In this document: positions 35,388-47,159 of the stretch, in pieces | How positions within the stretch are numbered: the first letter of the stretch is position 1 | Layout of the letters: each line of letters opens with the position of its first letter | Assembly (NCBI RefSeq): GCF_007655135.1 | Contig: NC_045128.1 | Span: 7,688,001-7,752,000 of the forward strand | Source of the DNA: Punica granatum | Lineage: Eukaryota > Streptophyta > Magnoliopsida > Myrtales > Lythraceae | Length of the DNA stretch: 64,000 nt | Reading direction: 5' to 3' | Program-made: the position numbers and the translations under genes | Notes under the pieces: generated by a model | Seen by the model: the letters and a program-made list of their open reading frames with translations, nothing else | What the model was told of the DNA's origin: nothing | Database searches by the model: none

Positions 35388-36773
35388 ATGGTCACTACAA
35401 CAACTTGGCCCCGAAGCCTCTTCATGCTACTTTCAATTGCTCAAATCATCACATTGTCCTCAATTAATCCGACTAATGCCTCCACCACCCCCAAGCCTCG
35501 AAGACTCATCGCCAAGCTGATTCATCGGAATTCCATTGTCTCCCCATACTACAATCCCAACGCCACTGTCTAGGAGCTCAACCAAGAAGCGCTCAATCAG
35601 TCACGTGAACATATGCGATACTATCAGTACCGCATGACTGCCTTGAGAGAGAATGTTGGTCTTCTCGATAGCAGTGACATGACACTTGGTCTCGTTGCAA
35701 GCGATGCTGGAGTAACGTTTCTCGCCAGTATGTCAATTGGGCAGCCCCCGATCCCACAGCTTTTGATTGTCGACACGGGCAGCAGCCTCTCGTGGGTCCA
35801 GTGTGCATCATGCCGGGGATGCTCAAGACAGGTCGTCCCGCTGTTCGATCCATCAAAATCGTCGACCTATGTTGATATCCCATGCACGGCAGGGTCCCAA
35901 ATCTGTGGCAATACATCTGGATAGTGTTCGCAGGGCAAGTGTACATTTATTATCACATACTTTGACCGGACCAGTGCGTTGGGCAACATCGCGTCGGAGC
36001 AACTACAGTTTGAAACGACTGACGGTGGAAAACTCCCGGTACCCATCCATGTCTTTGGTTGCGCTAATACAATTTCGGGGCTGAGCAATTCTCAAGAGAG
36101 CGGACTGCTTGGACTAGGTCTTTTTAGGTTTTCCCGAGTAAGACAGCTTGGCGGCAAACTCTCCCACTGCTTCGGTGACATACATGACCCCAAATATGAG
36201 CACAGCATGCTAGTCTTTGGTGAAGGAGCGGTCCTTGAAGGTGATGTGACACCCTTGGACACGTCTGGTCGGCTTTACTCTGTAAGTATGGAGGGGATCA
36301 GTGTCGGGGACGAGAAATTGAACATAGATCCATCCATTTTTAAGAGCCAGACTTTGGGTGATGGCGGGGTTGTCATCGACACTGGATCGACCTACTCGGT
36401 TTTGGCCAAGGGAGGTTATGAACCGTTGCGCGAGGAAGTTCAGAGCCTGCTCGACCCGTCCTTACAAAGGATCACTTACAGCCAGGAACCAGGGTTGCTG
36501 TGCTACAAGGGGCAAGTTGACCGGGAACTCACTGGGTTTCCAGCAGTTTCTTTTCACTTAGCCCAAGGAGCAGATATCGTGCTCGATACATCCAGCATGT
36601 TCAGGCAAATGGAATTGGATACATTCTGCATGGCAATCGAACCTTCAAATGACAAAATGTCGAACGTTAGTATAATTGGGAACCTGGCATTACAGTCATA
36701 TAATGTGGGTTACGATATTGATGGCGGCAAAATGTATGTCCAGAGGATAAATTGCGAGCTTCTTCAGAGTTGA
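35388..36773 (+). pseudogene. Nepenthesin-type aspartic protease, copy A, two nonsense codons
   Basis: A collinear 462-codon frame without indels: signal peptide (about 8-25), propeptide with KLIHRNS and SPYYNPNA, first catalytic site VDTGSSLSW, a Cys-rich nepenthesin insert, flap YFD, second site VIDTGSTYS and the C-terminal NVGYD...RINCELL. TAG stops at 35571-35573 (codon 62; copy B has TGG) and 35922-35924 (codon 179; copy B has GAG) interrupt it. Family members are secreted or vacuolar A1B endopeptidases; single-exon genes are common. Tail-to-tail with the minus-strand aspartic protease about 1 kb downstream. Both catalytic motifs are preserved, so loss looks recent. A sequencing error at one site is possible, at both less so. 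Confidence 0.88.
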
Positions 36774-37762
36774 TTTTGCTTCTTTTCTAGGCAAAATCAT
36801 GGAGTAGATATTTCCTCATAAATATTAGCTGTTACTTATCCTATACAATTATATATATGTGCCAGGCTTGTTCTTTAATTAGCTTGTTCTTCCTTTATCC
36901 GCAGCAATTTACCTATAAATATAGGTATAGTTTAAAACCACTCATATAATTTTATACTACAATTGCTCAATAGATTGGTCAGTTTGCTCCATTGAATATC
37001 AGGATATATCTCTTGCGCACATGCCGATCAACTTACTCTTTCCAAAACCTGCTAAAACAGGTTCAGTGATTGCGAGTAATTTAATGAATAATAAGGTGAA
37101 ATTGACTTAATCTATCTCTTTCTAGAGTTAACAGTTGCATGCTTCAATTTGTGATGTCCGCATCGGAATCTCGAACAAAGTCGCAATATGGCTTAGGAGG
37201 AATCAGACGTTGAGCTGTGTGTGCTAATGTAAGAGATCATTATTCTGAAAACTTAGGTATTGCAAGAGATTCGATTGAAACATTTCCAAAATAAATTTAA
37301 TTTTTATGGTTTTTTTTGGTGCTACTCTTGGGGAGCAATTTTTTATTTTACAAGAAGCTCCGTAAATTAAAATAGATAATTAATTAATACTAAAAATATA
37401 TAATAAGAAGAAACGGTTTTCAGAATTTCTTGTCAAATACTGATTGCTTTAAATTAAACCATTAAACAGCACTATTAGCTAGGATAAATCGCCCAAATCA
37501 CTCTCTTAATCTTTTGATTCATTGTATGGATATAAAAGTTGAAAACATATTTCCCTTAGAATTATAGTCAGGGTGTGTGACACCTTAACTATCACAAAAT
37601 TATATTGAAAAGAAGCATGAGACATAGACAAGCTGATTATCAGTAATTGATTATAAGGTCCAATAATTGAAGGGGATCACTAATCTGTGCCCAAGGGAGA
37701 AGGAAAGATGGCAACTTCCAAATGTCCCTAAACCTATTCTTCTCCCGAACAAACCATAATTA
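36774..37762. other. Convergent intergenic region, copy A
   Basis: AT-rich 3' flanks of two convergent aspartic-protease genes. No open frame or element is supported. Closely matched by 54890-55875 in copy B. Confidence 0.6.
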
Positions 37763-39292
37763 TTAACTTTCAAGAAGTTCGCAGTCAATCCTCTGGACGT
37801 AAACTTTCCCGGCAGCAACGTCGTAACCCACATTGTAAGACTGTTGTGCGAAGGCTCCTATTATCGTCATGCCCTCCACGTTGTCTGCTGGAGCAACCGC
37901 CATGCACAGGGCAACTCCGTTTACTTGTCGGAACATGCTATGTGTATCGAGCACAATGTCAGCCCCACCAGCGAGGTGTAAGGAGACCGCTGGGAAGCTT
38001 GAAAGGTCCCGGTCCACTTCTCCATTGTAGCACAACATCGGTATGCCTCCTATACTGAAGTCGGTCCTCTGCAGCGACCCATTGAGTATGCTCTGAACTT
38101 TATTTTGCAATGGGTCGTACCCACCTCTGTTCATCGTCATCATCGTGGTACCTGTGTCGAGGATGGTCCCGCCCTGGCCTGAGGAACTCAGTTTAAACAC
38201 GTTGGGGTCGATGTTTAGCTTCTCTTCCCCAACACTGATACCCTCCAATGTCACATAGTAGAATCCGTCTTGTGTACTTACAATGGGCGTCACATCACCC
38301 TCAAACACCGCTCCTTCACCGAAGATCAACCTATTAAACAAGGCAAAGTGCAGCATATTGTTAATTGTATGAAAGGTCTGCTCAGTCAGATTAATCATAT
38401 AACGTTAAAAACGAAGCACTTCCCACGGAGTTTGAAGGGTGCTTAACTTGTTGTGTGGGTAGTTCGGGTCGTGAATGTCGCCCAAGCAGATGGAGAACTT
38501 GCCGCCGAGTTGTTTGGTTAGAGAGATATTATCATACCCTATGCCTAGGTTCCCGCTTAGCTGGTTATCAATCGTCGGGGCCCTATTTTCATGGGTGCAA
38601 CCGAAGACCTTAATCGTGATGGTAACTTTCCCATCATCTGATGTCCCAAAGACAAGTTTCTCAGAGGCAAGGTTCCCGGACACCTCTGTCCCATCAAAGT
38701 ACGAGAGACTGAACAAGCAGCCGTTTGTTGGGTCGCACTTACCCCCAACATCAGCACATGTTGTGGTCCCAGGTGGGGTGCAGGGGATATTAGAGTAGGT
38801 CGATGATTTAAGCGGTTCAAACAACAGAGGGATTTGCCTTGGGCATTTCAAGCACGGTGTACATTGGATCCACAAGAGCGTGCTAGCGGTGTCGACCATC
38901 ACAAGTTGCTCGCTCGCTGGCTCCCCGATCGTTATATTGGCAAGGAACGCTAAACCAAGAAAGTCAGGGACAAGAGGGGCACCGGCATCCTCGTTTGTAA
39001 CATAGGCACCGCTTCTCCTCGCCATGATTCTTTTGTTGTAATACCGGGCTCGTGCAACCGACGCCTCAATGTCATTTCTGGTGAGTTCCAGTGGGGATGC
39101 ACTAGGGTTATAATACGGGGATGAAATGGAATCACGGTGGATGAGCTTGATGGCAAGCTTTCGGGGCTTAAGAGCAACGGGGGTATCATGAGAATTAGTA
39201 CTAGGCCGAATCCTCGATGATGATGACGAGGTGATCTTTGCAATGAAAAATAGAAGGAAGAGGCAATGGGATATAGTTATCGGAATCGCCAT
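37763..39292 (-). CDS. Nepenthesin-type aspartic protease with DTAS variant site, two exons, copy A
   Basis: Exons 39292-38448 and 38330-37763, joined across a 117-bp GT-AG phase-2 intron (HNK-LIFGEG), give 470 residues. A hydrophobic signal peptide (about 7-25) is followed by a propeptide (KLIHRDS, SPYYNPSA). The first catalytic motif at residues 134-137 is DTAS, where the family has DTGS; the flap YFDGTE starts at 198; the second motif DTGT is at 340-343. Cys pairs of the nepenthesin insert are at 144, 147, 150, 171, 179, 186 and 192. I used the ATG at 39292 because it begins the signal peptide. Copy B keeps the same exon lengths and the same DTAS. The frame is open, but the Gly-to-Ala change may weaken catalysis. 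A Mutator-like element lies 62 bp upstream of the ATG. Confidence 0.88.
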
Positions 39293-39353
39293 TGACAACG
39301 CAAGATGAAGAAAGCTTTCTAGGCCATTGTATGTGTATGCAGCGCTATATATA

Positions 39354-40500
39354 GAGTAAATTGACAAATTGGTCCTCCAAATATGCATGTTACATCAAAT
39401 CGGACCTCAAGAAATTTGTTATATTAAATTGAACCTTGAGAGATTAAGTGTACATCAAATTGAACCTTGAGAGATTAAGTGTATATCAAATCCGACCTCA
39501 AGAAATTTTTTACATCATATTGAACTTTGAGAGATTAAGTATACATCAAATTGAACTTTGAGAAATTAAGTGTACGTCAAATTCGATCTCAAGAAATTTT
39601 TTACATCAAATTGAACCTTGAGAGATTAAGTATACATTAAATCCGACCTTCCGTCAGAATGCCGTAAAAAAATGGATGGAAAAATCTGATATGGCATTCA
39701 ACAGATGATGTGGCATTATTTAATTATTTTCTTCCTTTTTTTATTATTCCCCATTTCTGTCTGACTTCAAAAAATATTTCCTACGGTTCCTATGATTTTC
39801 AGTCGGAGGCGGGAAAAACTTCATCCTCCCGGCGCGTCCTCCTCAATCGCTGGTGCTCTCGGCGTAGAGAGCTAAAGGCAAGGAGAAAGAGGGTGATAGA
39901 GAGATTACGGCGGCTGGCGAGTCTACGTCGAGAGCACCAGCGATTGAGGAGAACGCATCGAGAGGAGAAAGATTTTCCGTCCTCTGACTGAAAAGTAAGG
40001 GAATTGTAGGAAATATTTTTTTTAAGCCATACAGAAACGGGGAATAATAAAAAAAAATGAAAGAAGACAATCGAACAATGTCACATTAGCTGTTGAATGC
40101 CAAATCAGATTTTTCCATCCATTTTTGGACGGCATTCTGACGGAAGGTCGGATTTGATGTACATTTAATCTCTCAAGGTTCCATTTGATGTAAAAAAATT
40201 CTTGAGGTCAGATTTAATGTACACTTAATCTCTCAATGTTCAATTTGATGTACACTTAATCTCTCAATGTTTAATTTGATGTAAAAAATTCCGTGAGGTC
40301 GGATTTGATGTATACTTAATCTCTAAAGGTTCAATTTGATGTACATTTAATCTCTCAAGGTTCAATTTGATTTTAAAAATTTCTTGAGGTCATATTTGAT
40401 GTACATTTAACCTCTCAAGGTTCAATTTGATGTAAAAAATTTCTTGAGGTCAGATTTGATGTAACATGCATATGTGGAGGACTAATTTGTCAATTTACTC
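39354..40500. mobile_element. Mutator-like foldback element (1147 bp), copy A only
   Basis: The ends GAGTAAATTGACAAATTGGT and ACTAATTTGTCAATTTACTC are near-perfect inverted repeats, and inverted homology runs to the centre (CGCTGGTGCTCTCGGCGTAG versus CTACGTCGAGAGCACCAGCG). The arms carry repeated about 40-bp phrases (TTGAACCTTGAGAGATTAAG). 9-bp flanks CTATATATA (39345-39353) and CTATATACA (40501-40509) differ by one base, fitting a Mutator-type duplication. Copy B lacks it. No coding capacity. Insertion is at the TATA-like sequence of the neighbouring aspartic-protease gene. Confidence 0.85.
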
Positions 40501-40509
40501 CTATATACA

Positions 40510-41064
40510 TATATATATATATATGTATGATAGAATAAATACTATGTCATATATGGAGCAAATATTTTATTTTCTTCCTATCTCTCTCCGTGGAATATCT
40601 TCTGCCAACTGAGCTGTCCATTTTTATTAAGTAAAAATCGAAGTTTCCACTTCTGTGTCTTTGTTCTTTTTGTTAATAAATTCTGTAGATTAAATTACGA
40701 CGGAATGCAATAAGATTTACGACGGAGTACGAGAAGACTTGCTTGATTATAGGATGGAAAATTTTCAATCGTAATGGTTACTACATGATCAGTAAGGAAA
40801 AATATTTAATTCCTTGCTTACCAAAAAGAAATATTTAATTCCTTTTGGGTGAATAAAAATAATTAATTATTTGGTAGTGTATATCTAATAATCAATTTTT
40901 AAGTATATGCCTAATATATGGTCACGTATAAATTCTTTTTTTTTTATAAGTGTTGTTCCTTTAATTCATATAACAAATTATTTACAAGTTATATGACTCA
41001 TCCAGAAGGCCAACAACCTGGCCTATAGCATTCAAAAAAAAAAGAAAAAAGAAGATATTACTAC
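40510..41064. other. AT-rich intergenic, copy A
   Basis: Starts with an AT microsatellite (about 40506-40526). It matches copy B 57500-57960 and 58197-58275. No gene seen. Confidence 0.55.
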
Positions 41065-42485
41065 CTAGGGGTGTGTGGGTCCGGGTATCATGTTTTTTTT
41101 CATGATACCTGGACCTTTTTTTGTAAGAGATAGGTTCTAAGATTTTGGAATCGGATCTTACCATATTGAATCTTGAAACCGGAACCTACTTGGAACCTGT
41201 ATTATACTATAAGTTTCGGGTACCCTGCTAGAACCTGTAAATTTTTTTGCATGGTTGTCAGAATCGTGATTCGAATCGTAGAATCGTACAATTCTATGAT
41301 TTGGAGAGAGGGAACCGATTTCGATTCCATGGGATGAGTCTAACCTAGGATCGGTGGTGAATCGGAAAGGATTGCGGAATAACAGAATCGAACCGATTCT
41401 GCAATTCCGAATTCAGCCCAGAGTCGGGCCAAGCCCAGCCCAGAGTCGGGCTGAAGCCCTCTTGAGCCCGACCCTTTTTTTTTTTCCTTTCTTCCCCTTT
41501 CTTCTTCACCAGCTTTTCCCCGTTTCTTCCAGACTCCAGTCCCCCAGTCTCTTTCCCATCTTTTCTCTCAATTGACGACTTTGGCCTAAATCCTCCAACC
41601 ATGTACCTTCTTCAACCAGGTTCTGTCTTCAACCGGCTACCTTCTCCATCCGAGCTTCGAGTGGTACCTTTTCCCCCGACTCCATCCCTTTTTTTTTTTG
41701 GACTGAGTCGTTCTCATGAGGTGACTACTGCACCGGTGCCCTGATCATAAGTTTCAGTGTTAATTGGTTTCATTTCTTAGCAAGTTCTGATATAAGGGGG
41801 AGCTGCATTTGTGGTTCCTATCGCTAGTTAATTGAATGGGGCAATTGCTATTTTATGCTAAGAGCTGAGGTTCAATGTATGGTTCGCATTGCGTTCTAGT
41901 TTTTTCTATTTTGTATACCCGATTTGGAAGCTGCATTTTTTACGACTTCAGTGTTTTTCTTAATAAGAATTTAAGGAAAAAGATAAGCTTTGTATATTTG
42001 ATGGATTCTGTTGAGCTTGGACGGACGTTATACTGGGGAGATTGCTCTGAGCACATATTCATCAATTTTTTTGGTTGAGGTAGATTTTGGTGGTGTTACT
42101 ATGATGGTTGTTCATTCTATGTTATGAATTATGTTCTGAACATTTTATTTCGGGAGTTTGAGTTATGATTTTGACCTTGAATTTCGATAATTTGTAATGA
42201 TGTCTTGTGTTTTTATGACTTATTGTTGGTCTGTCGGATTGTGATCTTTATATGAATGAACTAGGATTTTTTTTTTTTGCTCAGGAAATTATAATCCGGG
42301 TTCGGGTATCGATTTCGAATCCAACTCTGTGTATCTTATATGCAAGAACCGAAACCGATTTTTACCGGTTTAGTATTTTAATACCTGAACCCTACCATAT
42401 TTTCAATACGAGCTACCCAGATCCTACCATAACGGGTAGGTTCCGACCGGTTCCGGGTATACCCGGTATCCATGCACACCCCTAA
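41065..42485. mobile_element. hAT-like non-autonomous element (about 1.42 kb), copy A only
   Basis: The ends CTAGGGGTGTG and CACACCCCTA are inverted repeats typical of hAT elements, with subterminal GGGTATC motifs repeated in inverted order (CCGGGTATC left, GGGTATACCCGG right). Copy B shows the uninterrupted site GATATTACTTAGTCCC near 58270. The flanking duplication (ATTACTAC / ATACTAAT) is imperfect. No transposase frame found. Confidence 0.75.
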
Positions 42486-42489
42486 TACT

Positions 42490-43160
42490 AATTTAGTCCC
42501 AACAAGGGAGCTAAGTTTGACCTAATTATCCTTCTATCTACATTAGGAATAATAGAGACCCTCTCCTTAACAAAACTCAATAATTCTAACCAAATTCCTA
42601 AGAGGAACTACAGACTTCTTAAAAACACGAGCTTTCCTAACCCTCCTGATTGACCGACTGAAGTAGCTTCATGACGGCAGTATCGAGGTTTCGCCCTTTT
42701 AGAGAAAGCAACCACGTAGCTTCAGAATCCCAGTTGATCACCTCTTTGTTTAATTCTAATCTGCTTAAAACACTTAACTAAACTCCCTTAGTGACAGAAC
42801 AAGTGAAGAACAAATGAGTTATATGCTCTCCTCAGCTGCACCACAGTATTCACAATCAGCATCTTGAATAATCTTCCATTTGAAAAGTCTATCCTTGGTC
42901 GCAAGTTTGCCTTGCCATACCAACCAGCTGATGAAAGCAACTCAAGGAACGCTCTTCGGGAACCAAATGCCTTTGTTTCGGTCCACTTTAGTCCCCTTAG
43001 GCCTTAGTTGATCCCAAGCACTAGAGGAGGAGGAGCTGAATTTACTAGATTCACAACCTCTCCATTCAACCGAGTCCTCTGCTGCCAGGGCCAACCGCGA
43101 TGCTAGCGACTGAATTACAAGAGCCTGAGGATCACGCCTAAATTCAACTAAATGCTATCA
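42490..43160 (-). pseudogene. LINE ORF2 remnant with zf-RVT domain, copy A
   Basis: The minus strand carries the reverse-transcriptase zinc-binding region of plant L1-like retrotransposons (IWFPKSVPQ.AF..WLV, KDRLFKWKII, DADCEYCGA.EE.I) with stops and small indels. The better-preserved version is in copy B (58922-58608). No RT or endonuclease part is present. Confidence 0.8.
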
Positions 43161-44686
43161 CGCAAAATGAAACAATTGAATATTTGCAGAATGGGGGTCC
43201 GATGCAGTGAAAGCGATTTTTGATGCCCCTTTTTGTCATGCAAAACCACATTGTAAGAAATTTGACAGTGATACTATCCTCTACCATAGTCAAGAAGTTC
43301 TTAGTTGACTCTCATTAACGCGTTCATTTATATTTTTCGTGCCCTTTCTATAATTTATATTTTCTTATTTATCTTCAACAATTGAATCTTTGTAACAGCT
43401 CTGTGATACAGAATTTAAGGAGACTTTGTCTCCTTAGTGAATGAATATATGTCGTACAAAAATTTTCATGTAATGAGCATGAATTGCATTTGTAGTGTGC
43501 TCCCTTGCTAAGCTTCGTCCCGCACGTACTAAATTCCTTCCGACCTTGTCTTTATCTATTTCTATGTAGGAGAATCATTTTATTGGTCTAACTAACATTT
43601 GTTTTACGGGAAAATCCGTACCGCAGTACTCATAATAAATAAGTCATTGGAATGTCAAAATATTCCGACCTTGTCTTTATTTATTTCTCAACCTTTTCAA
43701 TTTTTATATTTTGTTTTTTTTTTATATTTGAATCCTTTGATTTCTGTTATAAATATTTTTTGATGATTAATGAAGTATTGTAACAACACTTATAAAAAGA
43801 AAAAAAACATTTGAATCTATTTAGTTTTTATTACTAGTAAAAAAAGATAACGTGTTTTGCACACAAAAATGATTTCTACTAAACATTCTTGACAGATATT
43901 ATTAAATATATATAATGGAGAAGATTATATAGAATTTACGTTTTATTGACATACATGCCACGACAACATGCCTTTTTTTAGGTTACTCTTAGACATATAT
44001 GCCACAACAACATGCCATTTTTTAGGTTACTCTTAGACATATATGCCACAATAACATGTCATTTAAATAAACAATGGAAATATTGTAACGAATTATGATT
44101 AATATGTAATATTTGAGCGATTCCTTCATTTTTTTAGGTTTAGGATTTTTTTGTATTAACTTAATTAAAGACCACTGTGTTCCCTGTTGCGTTATGCGTG
44201 TTAAAACCTAGTGGAAATATCATTCTATTGACTTAGAAATTTTTTTTCCTTCCCTTTTTGTAATTAAAATTTTATTTTTTCCGGTACAAATCCTGGTATC
44301 CGGAAACTTAATTGGGCCCCGACTAATCTAGTTGAGTCGGGTTGGCTCACTAAGAGGTAGAGCTCTCACAGAGTGAATTTTTTCCATTTACAAAACTCGA
44401 ACTCGAGACTTTGCTTGAATGAACAAATATCGAACTACTTGAACCAATCCACGTCGGTTATTTAAATTTTTCTTAAAGTAGAGAAATACGAAACAATTTT
44501 ACTATCCTAATTTGAATATAAGTCCAGCGTCAGTTCGTAAAACTTCCCATGTCAAAAGTTCGGGGCAATTTTGGTTCAAGCCGAACATGGTACCAAATTG
44601 TCCCGTGCATAATCATAGTCTTTTATATTCAAGCGCGAGAACATTTTTTTTCTAGCAAAGGAAGAGACTATATATATATATATATA
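43161..44686. other. AT-rich intergenic, copy A, with a dispersed repeat at 44310-44450
   Basis: No gene seen. 44310-44450 (ATCTAGTTGAGTCGGGTTGG, ACTCGAACTCGAGACTTTG) belongs to a short dispersed repeat also found at 52810-52925 and 60040-60160. A partially duplicated about 60-bp phrase (CCACAACAACATGCCATTTTT) lies at 43950-44060. Matches copy B 58960-60390. Confidence 0.5.
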
Positions 44687-46426
44687 GTTTTTAAACTAAA
44701 AAAAGCACATAATATTCAAAAATTCCCTAATCTAGGACAAACTTAATTTTATAGAAAAACACAAAGTTTTAAAATCTTTCCTCATCTAACACGCCATCTC
44801 CTTCCATCCAAACTCCCCACTTCAAATGCCTACGTGGCCGTTGCATTTGCTACAACTAGTCGTTATCCTCCACGTAATATTTACAAATTTCATAATCTAG
44901 CATGTACTTTAAAATTTTTTCTAAAAATGCACAATGTTTCAAATCCTTCCCTAATCTGGTACGCCATCACCTTCCGTACATTCTCCGCCGTGAATTGCAT
45001 ACGTGGACGTTAAATTTGACTAGTTAGTCATTAATTGCCACGTGTAACCATCCCATTAGCAGCTCATTTTCTTTTTTTCTTCAACTCTTACCCTCTTCTT
45101 CCTCGTCCCCTGTTCTTCCTCTTCCCTTCCCCTATTCTTTCTCATCCTCACGAGTAGCAATTGCGGTAGCTTAGGGGGGCCCGGAAGGGACTGGACAACA
45201 GCAACACAACAACTTAGCTGCAAAAAGAGAGGCCTGGACCAGCCCCGCAACAACAAGAAGTAGGGGAGGGGCCTAAAGCAACAACAGCAACACAAAGATG
45301 GTGATGTCAATGATGAAGGTGATGGCTCTGGGGGAGGAGATAGAATGAAGATGATGGTGATGTAAATGACAATGAAAGAAATATAGGAGGCCATAAAGGA
45401 GATGTAATGAGGCTACATAGGAGATGTAGAATGCTATTGAGAGAAGAGAAAGAAGAATTAGCAAAAGATAGGAGATGGTGATGTCGATAATGAAGCTGAT
45501 GGTTTCGGGGGTAAGAGATGGAGGAGAAAGGCAGGTGATGGAGGTCGGAGGAGTGATGGGAGTTGAGAGAGGGCAGAGGATGAAGATGGTAATAGCCATG
45601 GAACCGGAAGAAAGGTGCAAAGGAGCAGCAGCATCAGCAGACTAGGCTTGTGAGGGGCCTAGATAATAGCCCAACCATGGGGCTTGAAGGAGGGCAGCGT
45701 AGCATTGACGAGTAATAGGGAGCCGAAGAGCTCGAGGAGAAGCATAGCCACAGTACGGTAGGGAGTAGAGGGCAACACTAGCGACTTATGGAGATGGAGG
45801 GAGTGTGATAGCAGCATAGTGGCTTCAAGGGAACCAAGGGACGACAAAAACAGAGAATAGGGAGTTGAAAGAGGAGATGAAGCTAATGGTGATTGCAAAG
45901 GAAGGAGGAGGATGAGGATGAAGGCCGAGGAAGAGATGAAAGTCTGATGGTGCCGGTTATGGAGATGGTGATGATGAAAGTGGCAGAAGAGGAAGAACAG
46001 GGGATGAGGAAGAAAAGGGGAAGAGTTGAAGGGAAAAAGAAAATGGGCTGCCAATGGGATGGTTACACGTGGCAATGAACGACCAACTAGTCAAATTTAA
46101 CTGCCACATAGGCAATTCATGATAGAGAATGGACGGAAGGTGACAACGTGCTAGATATAGGAAAGATTTGAAACGATGTGCATTTTTAGAAAAAAAAATT
46201 AAAGTACATGTCAGATTAGGGAGTTTGTGAATATTACGTGGAGGATAACGGCCAGCTAAAGCAAATGTAACGGCCACATAGGCATTTGACGGGGAAGTTT
46301 GGACGGAAGGAGACAGCTTACTAGATAAGGGAAGATTTTGAAACTTCATATTTTATTAGAAAATTTTAAAAATTCGTGCTACATTAGGAAATTTTTTAAT
46401 AGTACGTGTTTTTTAAGGTTAAAAAC
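44687..46426. mobile_element. Large foldback element (about 1.74 kb), copy A only
   Basis: Inverted arms start GTTTTTAA on the left and end TTAAAAAC on the right; matching phrases run inwards (AATTCCCTAATCT / AGGAAATTTTT; CCTACGTGGCCGTT / AACGGCCACATAGG; ACACGTGGCAAT and inverse; CTTCAACTCTT / AAGAGTTGAAG). It sits inside an AT microsatellite, so the duplication cannot be sized. Copy B has only the AT run there (60384-60418). The purine/pyrimidine-rich interior (about 45060-46050) gives long chance frames but no domain. Confidence 0.78.
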
Positions 46427-46929
46427 CTATATATATATATATATATATTTGAATACAAGTGCATTAAATAGTAGCCTAATTGTAGATATATACAATTAAC
46501 TCACATTAACTAAATATTTATCAAAAAATTAAATAAATAATAATATAAATATATATGTTCTGAATATATATATACAATTAATTAAATTTATCAATAATCT
46601 ATATGTGTTCTGAAAAAAAAAATATATATATATATATATATGAAAATCTATTTTGGTAATTGTTTTAAATAATTATTGATATAGAAGTGACTGTATATAT
46701 GTTTAGATATACAACGGCGACTAGGTTTTAAATCTTCGAAATTAAAGTGCGCCTCAAACAATCTCACGGCTCCGGGATTTAGCTGTTATGAGTTCTCCAC
46801 CAATTATCCACGCACAAATCCGTATCCGAAATATCTAAGTGGCCCGAGAGCCTGCTAAATATTCTCGCTAAGTCAACTCAATGAATTGAGTTGCAATAGG
46901 AGAAAGGTCACTTGAATAAGTATACTTGC
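46427..46929. other. AT-rich right end of copy A
   Basis: Matches copy B 60410-61313, but B has about 440 bp more between 60647 and 61098. Contains AT microsatellites at 46427-46450 and 46622-46641. No gene. Confidence 0.55.
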
Positions 46930-47159
46930 ATTTTTTTTTTTTATGATGAGACTTAGCGTCCTCAGCCTCCTGTCGATCCGATTGAACTGTCGTAAATTTT
47001 TTTAAAATTTATGAGATGCAAATACAAACCATCAATAGATAATTATTCCCCGTAATTCCATCGATTTGTGGCCTTCTGGGCCGACTCAATAGGCCACAAG
47101 CAAAGAGTTTTATCGCAACATTAATTTTCTCTAAACACTGCCGCGTCTGATATAACTAA

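Larger units (their letters stand above)
20190..46929. repeat. Segmental duplication copy A (about 26.7 kb)
   Basis: The block starting with a T-run and AATGAGACTTTGAGCGTCC near 20190 and ending in CACTTGAATAAGT near 46920 is repeated directly downstream as copy B (46930-61313). Gene order is the same: aspartic-protease remnant, NRPD2-like pseudogene, aspartic protease (+), aspartic protease (-), LINE remnant, AT-rich tail. A is longer mainly because of six insertions absent from B. Boundaries were placed by eye to within a few tens of bases. Confidence 0.9.

Noticed and set aside
38405..39388. Reading the two exons of the minus-strand aspartic protease as two separate genes
   Set aside because: A GT-AG intron of 117 bp joins them in frame exactly where the intronless paralogue is continuous, in both copies.
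45056..46349. Overlapping minus-strand frames of 112-138 codons
   Set aside because: Low-complexity Ser/Leu/His-rich translation of a GA/CT-rich foldback interior; no homologous frame in copy B, which lacks the element.
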